NCBI GenBank assembly: GCA_009760855.2
Contig: WPIO01000005.1
Span: 12,318,001 to 12,382,000, forward strand
Direction of reading: 5' to 3'
DNA from: Cristatella mucedo
Taxonomy: Eukaryota > Bryozoa > Phylactolaemata > Cristatellidae
DNA: 64,000 nt
In this document: one piece after another, positions 46,683 to 60,200 of the stretch
How positions within the stretch are numbered: position 1 is the stretch's first letter
Layout of the letters: the number at the start of each line of letters is the position of its first letter
Translations under genes and position numbers: made by a program
The notes under the pieces: model-generated
Databases searched by the model: none
Told to the model about the DNA's origin: nothing
What the model saw: the letters and a program-made list of their open reading frames with translations, nothing else

Positions 46683-49600
46683 CTACAAATAGAAACAGAA
46701 CACGGACAAGTCACAAAAAAGCTCAGCTCATTAACGACGCAAGCAACTTGTGAGCATGTTACTGCTATCGGTTGTTGCAGAAAAGGTCAGCTATCGAAAC
46801 CCACGAGGCACAGCTCCAATGGGCTAGTAAAAACTTGCTACACCCAACGATAGTTGGGAAAATTTTTCGTATGATCGTTGTAAATCCTAAGCATTGCTCT
46901 TCCTGTGGAATCTTTAGCTCTAAATCCTGATTGACACTTACCAGAAAGATCTGATGAACGGTGTAATCGCGTAGCTGCTGGGCCACATCTCCTTCAGCTG
47001 CCTTGGATAAGAATGAGAGTAGAGACACTGGTCGAAAGTTGCTAAAATTCTCACGATCTAGGGTAGGCTTGACTGACAACCACTGCTTTCAGAGGGGCAT
47101 GGACTTCATCGGTAATCAGTGACATATTTAGGATATTTTTATAGGGGTAAGCACAGCTCTATGTGCCTAATCGGGAAAACTGTTGAGCGGGTTTAGAGGA
47201 CTAGAGGTCATTTTAGAGACAGGCATGAAAGCTGAGAGAGAAGAGCAGGGCAATGAGTGGTTGCATTACCAAAGGGAAGAAAGAGAGGGTTCGGAGTCCA
47301 TAGTCGGTTCTATCTTATCTACAAAGAATTTGGAGAAATGCTCTGCTTAAGTCACCATTGGGATCGTAGGCCTGTATGCTTGCTCCTGGGAGGTTAAGAA
47401 AAAAAAATCCTAGCTGATTAAACAGCCTCTTTTTGTATAGCGACAGAAGAGCCTTTACGGCTATCACCACCGCTTGCAGTGGCGATAAAGGATCGCCCAC
47501 CGCAGGAATCGAACCCACGACCTCGGGACCGAGGTCGTGAAAGCAACCGTGGACATGAACACTTTTTGGATTAACATTGGGTGATTCCACTATTTCTCTA
47601 AAACATTTTAGACTTTGCCTAAGCAAAAATGGATTGCTACGACCTACAATGATCCTCAAATGCCAGACATTGAAATTCTACGCTTCAATTTTTACACACA
47701 GCTGTATCTATGCTCTGATCCCTCTCTGCCTTTAAGCCAATGGAATTCTCTTAACTCCCTTACAGCATTTATTGCTGAAATTCTCACTCGGATGATAGCT
47801 ACCTTTCTCAGATTAAATAACGATCAAATCAACTTACTAGTTATAGGCAACCCTGTGTACTCATAAAATTGGCTATCCCAACTTTAAAAATGGGTTTGGC
47901 CAGTATATCTCCTATAGCATCTACGTGCAATCTATGTGTCCAGCTCCAACGTGACCTTTCATTAGACAACCACATCTGCTCGACAGTCAGGTCTCCCTAC
48001 TTTAAGCTACATAACATTAAAGAAATTTGGGTCTGCTTAGGTAGACACCAAATCCCTGCTGTGCCATGCTTTCTGACATCATATCTCGATGTTTGCATTG
48101 CACTACATGTAGGTCCTCCAACCGGTACAATAAGGCAAACGATTGGAGCAAAACTCCACAGCTCGACTTTATCTGCCGTGAACGATGCAATATCTACATT
48201 ACACCACTTCCAAGCTACCTACACTGGCTCCCAATGAAGTAGTGTATCGACTTCGAGGTTGGTCACTCTTACGCCCTTACATGTTGCCGAGCTGGTTTGG
48301 TCTAGCGGTTAAGGTGCTCACCCCGACCAAGGTCTGACTGAGGTCGTGGGCTCGAGCCCCGAGGCACATGTGAAGCACCTGAATAGAGATTAAGTTCTCT
48401 TGGGGCGCTATATGAATGAATTATATTTTTTTTTAATTTTTTTCTGGCTCATGCCTACCTATCCAAACTCATTTCTCATCAGGCCACCAATCAAACCACC
48501 AGCTCTTCTGACTAAAGTCGTTTAAATGTGTCTCGAACTAATCTCAAATCTTTGGGAGACCACGACCTTAGTTCGTTTGCTCCAAAAGCTTGCAACTCAC
48601 TTGCGACAGATGCCACGACAGCCCACATATTTGACAACATAATATTTTTTTATTTCGGTTTGATACATTTGGCTGTATACGTCATCAAACGTCCCGGAGC
48701 TTTATTTTCCGTAATCGTGGACATATAGAACCAATTGCATCAAACCAAAATCAAAAATATTAAAAACTGGGGTAAAAAAGCAGAGCTGAACTCACATTTC
48801 AAATTTCACTCCGATACGTGAAATATTAGTTGAGTTATTTAATTAACAAGGCACCAACTAACCCTGGAAATGAAGCTGTATAAAAGTCACAAGTATGCAC
48901 CTCAACAAGTTTCAAGCATCTAAAACGATCTACCAAGGTTCGACAAGTTGGGATACAACTCGCATATGGTGCAGAGATCGGTAAATCTTGTATCTGTACA
49001 TTTGTTGCTTCCGGTTTACATCCGGGTTGGGCGTGGTTTGCATAACGAATTTTTCCTTTCATGCGGAAGTCGTCAGAACTTCCGATCCCATATCTAACAT
49101 ATTTGTCTTTCGAAAGGTACCATGAACACATATTCGATTGTCGGACAAATGTTTGGTATTTTCTTGACTTTCCCCGTAAGTTCTCTTAGGGTGCTATACC
49201 GATGAATTATATATCACTCTTTCTGTAACTCTAATATAGCGGACATATTCCTAAATATCTCTATTCAACTTTGCATCGATTTAGATAGCAGTAGGCAAAG
49301 GACCATCGTATACTACTAGATTTAGTAATTCAAACAAGGTATAGGTTAGTTGATCAAACTGCCTCAATTATATAGCAGCAGAACAGCCTCAGCAGCTATA
49401 CATTTCCATCCATCTTGCTGAGTGAGAAAAGACTTGTTTCAAATATGCCAACATTTTATTGCCTTAGCCTATTGATTGTGCTTGTTTACAATTCATTCAT
49501 AATACTGCTTACGTAACTAGTCATCAGGTTTGGTCACAGTCCAAGGATTAGAGACTACTAGATGAGGTGGCTGGCTCAAGATATTACCACAAGTAAGAGA

Positions 49601-51240
49601 GTTATTTTAGCACTTAGCATCGTGTACAAAAGTTTCACTATTACCAATATCATTACTAGCCTCTTATAATGTAATGTAATGTATCTCCGTCAGTAACTCC
49701 ACAAAGTCATAAAGACCATGTGGGTGTTACGAAGGAGAGTTTTGTATTGAGCACTCACACCCTAAGCGGCTTTCGGTATGCATTCGGTAGCCAACAGACT
49801 TCGTCTCATGCAACAAAGAGAAAGAGGGAAGCATAGCTGAGTCAGGAGAGCAGTTGAGGTAGTGAGTAGCATGGAAGTAGCAGCTCAGGACCGCTGAAAA
49901 GGATGTGCCATAGTCGGCAGTAGGAGAGTAGTTATCGTTGCGTAAGAATTGTGGAAGCGAGTTCCACAGTCTAGGACCTGCAGAGCTAAAGCTTCTGTCA
50001 CCAACTGTCTTTAAGCGGAGGAATGGGACAGCTAATTTATTGTCCAAACAGGACCTGAGGGCTCGAACAGGCTGAAACCGATGCAGCAGCTCAGCTAGGT
50101 ACGAAGGAGCCAAGCCGTGGCAGGCATTGTGGGTTAGCGTAAGAACTTTGCTCTGTATCCTTTGCTCAACTGGCAACCATCCTAGCTCCTTCAGCAAAGG
50201 AGACACGTGCTCAAACCGCTGGGACTTGAAGACCAGCCTTGCAGCCATATTCATTGTCCGCTGTAGTGGCATAATAGCTTTTTTTGGCAGCCTAACCAAA
50301 GGGAATTACAATAATCAAGCCGAGACAGAACTAGAGAGCTAGTTAAATTTTTTACAAGCCACTGTGGGAGACAGCTCCTAATCTTGGACAGGGATCGGAT
50401 GTGATGGCTAGCTGTAGAGGCAGTCTTCTGAATGAAGCTTTTGAAATTGAGGCAGCTGTCGAACACGACACCTAAATTTCGAGCAAGTGGTGATGGCTGT
50501 ACAATAGCGTCACCTATTAGGATGGCAAAGCCTTTTAGTCCAGCCACACGCTTAGGGTGTCCTATGAGCAGCAGTTCGGTTCTTTTCAGTTTCTCTTGGT
50601 TCTGTCTAGAACGAGCAACTGTGATTCAACATTGCCAAGGCAACCAAAAAAGGCCATTACGCCCCTTCAGCTGGTGTTGACTATGGCTACAAGGTCGATT
50701 AATTAATCCAACAAATTTGGCCATGCATCTCCTTTGCTAAAGGAGACTTAGAAGGGTCCCTGTAAATGAATACACAGCAAAATCTTTACTCCACTCCCAA
50801 GACCCAAAGAGGCTTGATTCTTTTCTTGCCCTTCAAACTGCTGCACCAGTTTCAGCCTCCTGTTTCCATACGGTCTTCTCTGAACAAAAAATTAGCCATT
50901 CCACTATTTCATTTTAAGAACGTTGGCAACATAAGCATGGGATCTGCAGGTCTTGGGCTGTGAAATTTACCTCTATAGTTCTTATGCAACGACACATTCT
51001 GTCCTGCTGCAAACTCTAGCATACCCTTTCCAGCCGGCCTGCACTGCTACTTCCATGCTACTCACCTTCTCGGCTATCTTCATAACTCAGCTACGCATAA
51101 CACTTTCTCTTCGCAGTGTAAGATTGAGTCAGCTGGCCATCTTATGCACACTGAAGCTGCTTAGGCCTTGAGTACACAATAGAAAACTCTCCAGCGTAAC
51201 ACACGCTGTCTTTTGGAGTCTTAGACAAAGACATACGCAC

Positions 51241-51285
<45 letters not shown>

Positions 51286-54200
51286 AAGCAATATTTTTTA
51301 ATCCGTGAATGACACGTGTAACGGCAGATGCTGCAATCATGCAAATACTTTTTCTGTTAAGTGAACCTGAACGATTAACACGAAGTAGAACAATATTGCT
51401 TTTGACATAAGAAAGCCAAGGTACCTTGAGCCTTCCACCACTTAGATCCTCGCTGGCTTTCAGGCGAACATCCACCATTTTCTTGACATCACGCTGGAGC
51501 TTCTTGCTGAAGTCTTTGAACATAGTCGAGCCACCAGACAGAACAATATTCTACAGTGCAAAAACAATTAATGCTTAATCAAACTACACCAAAAAGCTAA
51601 AGCTTTAATTGGCACAATAGTGATGGACAATCAAAAGAAAAAGTGCAGTAACGTTAGTAAACAATATGAAGCAGACAATATGCACACTACACCAGCTTTG
51701 AGTCAACTAATTTGTGTGTAACCTTGCTGAAATATGCATAGGCCACATATAGACAAACCCGGTCGCGAAATGGCAATTGCAATTCAAAATGTAGCAGTAG
51801 ATATATACCTTGTACAAACCACGCCTAACGTCAATGGGGCAATTCTGGATCACCGTATCAACTGTCTCGGAGATGGGAGTTGAAAAATCAGGATTTGAGA
51901 ACTGAAAAAAAGCATTCCTGTCATCAAATGCATAGATACTAGCATGCCAGCTCAGCATAACAACAGATCAAGTTCATTCAGCTAGCTTAAACTCCTCCAT
52001 CGTGGCTTGAAGCCATGCAGAAATAAACCCTCTTTTGTCAGAAGCAAACTTCGACGTGCTACATACTGCTTACTCTGTTTCAGTACCATGGCAATCAACT
52101 GACTAGTGCCTCTCTCCAATCGTGAATTTGAAGAATAGTTGCAGTGCTCATGATTCCAGAAAAAAATGTTCAGATATGCAAACATTCTACACACAGCAAC
52201 ACAGTAGCTACTCAAGTTGCTGGTTTCATGCATTTCCCAAAATAGGCAATTCATGGGCATTTGAAAAATTCTGCAGTGGGTTCTAATGCAGGCTCAGCTC
52301 AGGAAGACATAGGAACAAGTCGGTCCTAGCAACATACTTAACAAGCTAGTAGTTTTATCATGCTACAATAATATCGGCAAATAGATGACAGTCATCTATA
52401 AAACCATGCACATCGCCACAAGCAGCAGATCAAGCACACAGCTGAGTGAGCCCTCAAGAGATCTCGACAGAGAAGCCACGTACAGCCACTGGCTCAGCAA
52501 CTCAAGACTACAGCAGTTAACAAGCGATATTGTTCATGATTGACTAGCCGGACCACATAGCGCAAGATTTGTGATGAACTCCAATAAGGGCAGTTATTAT
52601 CTTCAGAAACAGTAAGCTTAAACCATAACATATAAACTTTTTAAAGCAAGAAGCCATGTACAGCTAACTGAACCTGGAGTGCAGTATGGAATTGATTCGG
52701 TGTCACCACGATGTTTACATAGGCCCATAACCCAAGAAGAGAGTTTGAAAAACCATTGCAGTAAAGACCAAACCATAGCACCATCAGATCATAATGTCAA
52801 CTACGAATAGCAAGATAAATATTTAGCAGGTTACCCATATGCAGCAAAAAAAACGTACCTCAGGATGAAAGAAGATCTCGGGAGCAAGGAACCGTTCATA
52901 ACCGACATCGACAGAGAACTTTTGCTTTGTAATTGCATTCATGCCTTCATACACCTTCAGCCACTTGGCAGGCTCTGAATCGTACTTTGAAAACTCCTTG
53001 ACAATGTCAGGGCACACGTAGCAAAACCTCTCCTGAAAGAGAAAAGCAAGATATTTCCAAAGCGTACTCACATGACCCACACTGACATGAACTGCAGGTC
53101 CAACGAATAACTTCAAAGCAATGCAATTCACCTGCCATTTCTAAAATCAGCTGTGCAAAACTGAGGTTTTTAGTTTCATATTATCTGAAGGGTTGTTTTG
53201 AGTTCATGCGGAAAATGTCATGCAATTGCACATGTTCGTTCTAATTGCCTCCTTCGAAAGTGCCAGGCCACCAGCAAGGCTGTCTCTCATGTCATACTTT
53301 ACTAGAAAGAGATAAGTTCTCTGTGGGTGCTATACAGATATACTATTGTTACCACTGTTATCACTTACTCCCAAGAGAGAAACACTACCCAAGTTCATCA
53401 AGATAGCAGCTGCAAGCTAAATCGCAGGCTGAATGCAGGCTGCAAGCTGAATTGCAGGATCCTGGTTAATGCTGCTTCTGATCGGTCGGCTGTCTCAGAC
53501 TCCTTCGATAATTGTCTACCCTGACCCCCAGGTTCTGTCTAGATGTAGACCGGCAGCTAATTTCCAGAGCACTTTGATCCTTCTTGTTGGCTACCGGCTC
53601 CAGCCCCTTTACCACCTCGATGGCAGATCTAACAAGTTCGTAGGCCACTCGAATTTGAACGTTCACTGATCCTAAATACCATACGTGGCTTTAGAACCAC
53701 TCGTGACAATCAAAAATAGGCAGAAGCGCATTCGGAGCAAGATTGCAACATCAAATTCAGCATAGGATACAATATGAATTCACCCGATTACTTACTTTAA
53801 TGGCACGTGCGGTTTCCAGAGACTGTTCAGGTGGAATACCAGTCTCTCGCTCTCGGAGTAGCTGTTGAATAAAGTAAGTGATGTCCCGTCCAGCGATTGG
53901 TATATGCTTAATACAGCTGCCTATAACATACCCTTCAGCCTAAAACAATTCATTCGAACGAGTATAAAGCCACGTAGTATACAATACAAGTATGTATAGG
54001 CACATAGTTATGACAAAATGCTGGTCTACCTGCTACACCAGGACTGTTTTCAATGGCTACCAAAATAAATGTCAGCGTGCCTTTGCAGTTGGTTCTAAAC
54101 GCACCTGCTACATTGATCTTTAAATCTATTGCATTACTGATTTAAATCTATTGCATATATCAGATGCAGGCACCTTTTACTTAAGGAGATGCAGTAGTGC

Positions 54201-57200
54201 CAAGCCAAACAGCATATACAAGCTCAGGTTCTTGGTCTGAGATGCAAAGCTAACCATAGCTTCGGCCTTTCACACCCACACTAGCCTAGTATCAGACAGA
54301 GTACCAGCCCAAGCTCTGCTCTCCAATGCATCAAACGCCCTCTTCCTTTGCACTTAGTTAACAATTTATGCACACTTTCCGCGATTGTTTCTGGTTATTA
54401 GTGTAGCATCTCCTGTATCTCCAGGTTATTCACTCGTGTCTAATAGCTGAGTTTATGCAATTGATATTCGTCGGATGTCAGTTGATAGGCTGAGGTCAGA
54501 TAAGAAAACAGAAAGTAGATAAGCTAGCATTTTACTGACTCAAACAATCATCAAACTATGACCAACGTACGACTTGCAAGGCTTCAGGCAAAATCGAGTG
54601 CCTTGCTGCATAAATAAAGAAGGGAATCACCCAGATGCAGTTGGACCACTCATGTCCACTAGGCCAGCAGCTGTGTAGACATAATTGCAAGCAGAGAATT
54701 AAATACAGGAAATTAAGGGTAGCTCGTCAAAGCACATCACTTCAATCGCATTCACAACAGTGACAGCTCAGTGCAGATAATAATTCCGATTAACTTACAA
54801 CTGGTATGACGTGTGTGACACCATCTCCCGAGTCAATTACCGTGCCGGTCAATGTGCGGTCACCAACTTGCTTTGACGTCCACGAAGCTGCTAAGGCCAG
54901 GACGGCCTAAAAAGAACATGCACGAAAAATCCTCAGACTATGGCCAAAACAACAAGTTTAAGAGCATGAGCTGGTACAAATTTTATAACAATAAACCGTT
55001 CTGCCAAATATGTGTATCAGTAAATGTCTGCACTTAATGACAGGCACCTGTAACATGCTGCTCGGGCGAGCTTGAGGGGTAATTATGAAGATCAACATAA
55101 CGGTTAAGTACCACCATTTTTAGCAAGTTAAAAGTTTGGCCCCAAGGTAAGATGCTCACCTTAAACGACCAAAGTCGTGGCTCAAGCTGTGTGACGTATG
55201 TAAAGCTCCTGGATAGATTAAGTTCTATTAAGGTGACATAATTATAATTATATTTTTTTTACATATGGCACTTGCTGATACCAAAACAACAAAATAACAT
55301 AAATACTTCAGCTCCACCTCGACTGAACAGACCATTGAAATGGGGCATCATTCAGAAACACGGCAATTTTACATCCACTAATTCTGGGTTCTGTTAGGTT
55401 ACTAATGCAGCCATGTCTCAGCAGCAATACTCTCTCCCTTGCAAAGCAACCGTCACCAGTCCCCTGAACAATATCCTGCGATATTTCTGGCAAGTGCTCA
55501 TCAATCAAGTTGAGCATTTCGTCTGCACACAAGGAAATATAAATTGGCCTAGAGCATAGCAACAATTTCTAGTCGGAGGCACTGAACAGGCCTGCTTGAG
55601 ATGTTGACAAGGTCTGTTTATGTAAACACCGGAAGAGTGCACCCAAAGTAAATCAATAACAATAAAAGAAACAGCTACCATTCATAAGCAGCCAAACTAA
55701 GAACCTGAGTGCTGAACGACAGAAATGCCAATAAGGCACCACCAATCCACAACCAGCCACACAGAACATAATTATCTGCTCAAGACATTCGGCATGAAAC
55801 TACTCACCTGGACAGCAATGTACAACCCAGGCACATTAAAAGATTCAAACATGATTTCTGCAGCATATTCTCTGTTTTCTGGTGTGTTTAGAGGTGGTTC
55901 GGTCTGAAACAGACAATTATCGTTCATCACGGGTCCTATCAATGAGACTAACAAGATGAGAAAACGTACCCCATTTAAAGTGTAGCACAGCTAAATACAG
56001 GCAATATGTAACAATGGAAAAGACATGGGAAGGAATAGAAGATGGAGTGAAAGACATAAGGAAACAGGAAAGGATGGAGCAAGGGTGAGAGAGAAATAAA
56101 AGGAGCCGTGGAGAGAGACTAGTCAATGCTATCGACTTCAAAAATATCATATGTATTATGCAACAAAACGGCACATTAAACAGGTGACAATGCCCGAATA
56201 ACTAACAACAAGCACTTATAGACTGGCATACTGCAACGACAGCAGCGCAACAAACTGCAGCAAAATGCCAACCGGTTACCAGTAAAAAGAAATGATCCTC
56301 GGGCTCGGCATGTAAATATTTGAAAATGGCTTGTTCATAAAAGCGCTCCATTAGATCCCAGTCATCTATGATACCATGTCGGATGGGCCACTACAATAAA
56401 ATAAATGCATTATTTACACAAGAAAATTTCAGTTTCCAACTCAAAAGTAAAATAACTCCTTCATACCCACAAACACACGAACATAAGAATGAGCTTACTA
56501 GGTATTTTGCTAACAGCATTATGGCAGCACAAATGAGTATACTAGGTGATCGGCTAGTACTGGTATTCTACAATGCATTTCAACCCAACATGCGTTTGAA
56601 TCTACTACACATCAAATAACTCGGTGAGTAGAACTACTTACTCAAGGTAAATTAAGGAGCCTACTCGATTGGCATTCAAGATATAATACAGCAAGTCTTT
56701 GAACTCACGGGCTATTACAACTTTTTAGAATTGTCTACCATTGTGTCTTTGTCCCATGTGGCCCATTCCGTTAAATTTTTCGTTTCGAGGATCAAGCGTG
56801 CACATGTGCTTGTTGTCGGCTTGTGCTCATTCATGTACATTTCCAGGGCATGTCTCTTCCAGGGTAACAGAGTGGGCAGCCGGTACAAAACTAACATATT
56901 GTTACTAAACACAAGATATGTTCTTCCATTTGAAATTCTATTTGCTACTAATCATTACCCTATTCATCGCTAGAATTACTGTCAATTTATCTAACATAGT
57001 ATTGAAAAATCTGACACTAACCATGGTGAACGCTTTGAACTTGTGCCTCTGGCTTGCCTGTTCTTTGTAAAATCAACCATTAGCTGTTAGCAGCCTGATA
57101 AAACGACAGTTTCATTAAGAAGACTGCCTCAACAGCTAGCCGTCATGTCCGATCCTTACTTAAGATTAAGGACTGTCTACCACAGTGGCATACATAACAT

Positions 57201-60200
57201 TTAACTAGCTCCCTGGTTCGGTATCGGCTAGATTATTAAAATTCCATTCGGCTGGCCTACCGAAAAAAGCCATAGGCCATGCAGCTGGTGCTGAACATGG
57301 TTGCAAGGCTAGTTGACAAATCCCTTAGGTTTAACCATATGTCTACTCTGCTTAAGGAGTGTTGATGGTTTTCGGTCGATCAACAGATACAGAGTAAAGT
57401 TCTTGCGCTGATCCACAAGGCCTGCCACGGCTTTGCTCCTTCCTACCTAGCTAAAAATGGCACCAGTTTCAGTCTCCTCATGCTCTCATGTCCTCTATGG
57501 ACGATAAATTAGCTGCTCCATTCCTCCACTTAATGACCGTTAGCAATAGAAGCTTCTGCTCTGCAGGTCCTAGACTGTGGAACTCACACCATTCTTATGC
57601 AAAGACATATACTCTCCTGCTGCCGACTATGGCACATCATTTCCAGGGGTCCTTAGCTGCTACTTCCATGCTACTCACTCCTTCAACTGACCTCCTAACT
57701 CAGCTATGCTTCTCACTTTCTCCTTGTTGTGGGAGATGAAGTCTGTTAGCTATCGAATGCATATGGAAAGCCACTAAGGCTTTGAATGCTCTATGCTCTC
57801 CTGAGTAGCACCAACATACTCTTAGTGGTTTTGTGGAATTACAGACAGAGATACATTACATCACCTTACAACGTTCTTGCCATTGTTGTTGCTACTGAGA
57901 CTTAAGTAGATGAACTGCTCGACTATCACCAATGCTACAAAGGAAGGCTTCTCCTTTTTTATACTCCAAAATAATTGAAACCTGGTAGTGGAGCAGCCAA
58001 TGTCGGACACCCCTTTTAATTGCAGTCCTTTCTCAGCTACCATGAATAATCTTTCGAATCTTTGGTTCTCTGCCCAGCCAGTGGTGGGTTGCCAATTGCA
58101 ACAGTTCTTTACCACACACCAGGTGGCAATCCTAGCTTCATCACAGGCTTTTTACTTCCTCTCTTCAATTTGTTGCACTAGATATCGTCCTCTTCTCATT
58201 CTATTATTTTTACATCCATTTTGATAGCACATCTGATCAAATCCACTGTCTGAGTCTTCATGCCTCTGTGCCAAGTTTGATTATGCCACTAAACATATAA
58301 AGGCGATAACATTGACCAAACTTTCTCTTGTGATTGTGCACGATCGAACCTTAGCGGCACTCTCCTCTGCAATCCTATTCATAAGGTGACTGATTTCAAT
58401 TCATTTTCGCATTCGGGTTTAAAGTGTTTTCCTAATCCCTTATGCCAAAACAATTGAAAATTGCTATGGCTCCATTAAACCTAGCTTTGGTGGTGAAGAA
58501 ATGAAACTTTGAACCTCTCGGGTTATGCTGTTACTCACGATTCGGACGTCAGGTTTGCACATACAGCATACGTAGTACCGACACCCGATTAGTGAGGTTT
58601 AGGCAGAAACAGCACTATAGATTAGTATCCATAGAAGTAAAACATTACAGGTGTCTCAACGAACAGTTTATTTTTTGCTATTGCAGAGTAAGAGTCTTTT
58701 AAGTAGCCATATTTGATTGACATGGTATCAAGAGGTTGCTTTCACCCAGCAGATACATTTTTTACTTCTGCAACTCACTGCTTGCTGGCCTACCGGCATG
58801 TGCAATCAGGCGATTACAGCTGGTGCAAAACTCCGCAGCTAGGCTTGTCTGCCGTGAGCGTCGAAGTTGCCCCATCATACCACTTCTCGCCGTCCTGCAC
58901 TGGCTCCCAGTCAAGCAACAGATCGACTTCAAGGTTTTGTCACTCAATTTTAGGTCACTTCATTCTTTGGCTCCAGCCTGTCTCTCAGATCTACTCCCCC
59001 ACCAGGCCAAGCATCGTACCACCTGCTTTTTGGAATCCAACAGTTTACCAATACCTCGTACAAACCTCAAATCCTTTCGAGACCATGCATTTAGTTCGTA
59101 TGCTCCCAAAGCCTGGAACTCACTCCCGACTTGCGTCAGAACATTCCTTGACTTGACCATTTAAAAGGAACTTACAAAAACCTATTTAGGACAGCATTTA
59201 GTGGGTCTCTGTGATTCGTCCTTCATGTGCTTATGCGTGCTCACACTGTGCATGTGACCATTAACCACACTTGCATGCTGACCCTGTGCATGTCACCCCT
59301 AACCATGTTATTCATGTTGTTGATCAAGCATGATACTGCTCACCATTCGATCGCGTTTCCCTTTGCAGCAAATGTAAAGCGCCTAGAAAGAGATTTGAGT
59401 TCTCTGAGGGCGCTTTATCAAGTGCATTATTATTATTTTTATTATTTTAAATCTGGTTCGGATAATGCATCAAGACAAGTTACCCGTGAAAGAGATAAGA
59501 TGCACGAGGCATTGCTAATGCTTTGAAGTAAGGCAACTATGGCTGGGAGGTAATTGGAGATTTCCAAATGGTGTCACTCTTGATGGACCACTAAGGTGGT
59601 CTCACAAAGTTTCCTTGCTGCCTTTGCCTTGGAGACAGCTGGGACATTACGGCCCACTGTCTCAAATGGGACTGGCCACAGGAGACCGAGTTCTTTGTAA
59701 GGAAAATAACATCGAGTGGGAGCGGCTGATAGTCCTTGGAAGGTGCTGATGCCATCACTTCAAATCAAGTTGGACCTCATCAAGCGATTTCTCATGGCTC
59801 CATACAAGGAGTCAGCAGTTTTCAAGCACCTCAAGCTGTATTTCCATAGCTGCCAGAGGCAAAGATCATAGCCGGAATCTTAGTCGAACTGCAGATAAAG
59901 AAGATCAGAGTGAGACCAATTCGCCAGAAGCTGAACAAGATGGAGAAAGCAGCTTGGTAGAGTTCACGGGTTTCTGGGCAATCACGAGGCAGAAAGCTAT
60001 TCGCAGCTGGTTCAGGCTCTCATCGGCAACTATGCTCAAATGGGATGCAGAATGCCCTGCTAAGTCCATGTCATTGATGCTCAACTTGGCAAATTAGGGG
60101 AGAAAAAGGGAGTTTACTAAGAGGAGCAAGGCAATCGCTTTCAATAGGATATACAGGACTTTGAAGTCTGCTGTTACCATAGACAGTATAATGAAAAACA

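Noticed and set aside
47315-47659. 114-residue minus-strand frame across a SINE and flanking LINE
   Set aside because: It reads through repeat sequence ([20 protein letters not shown] is SINE translation), not a gene.
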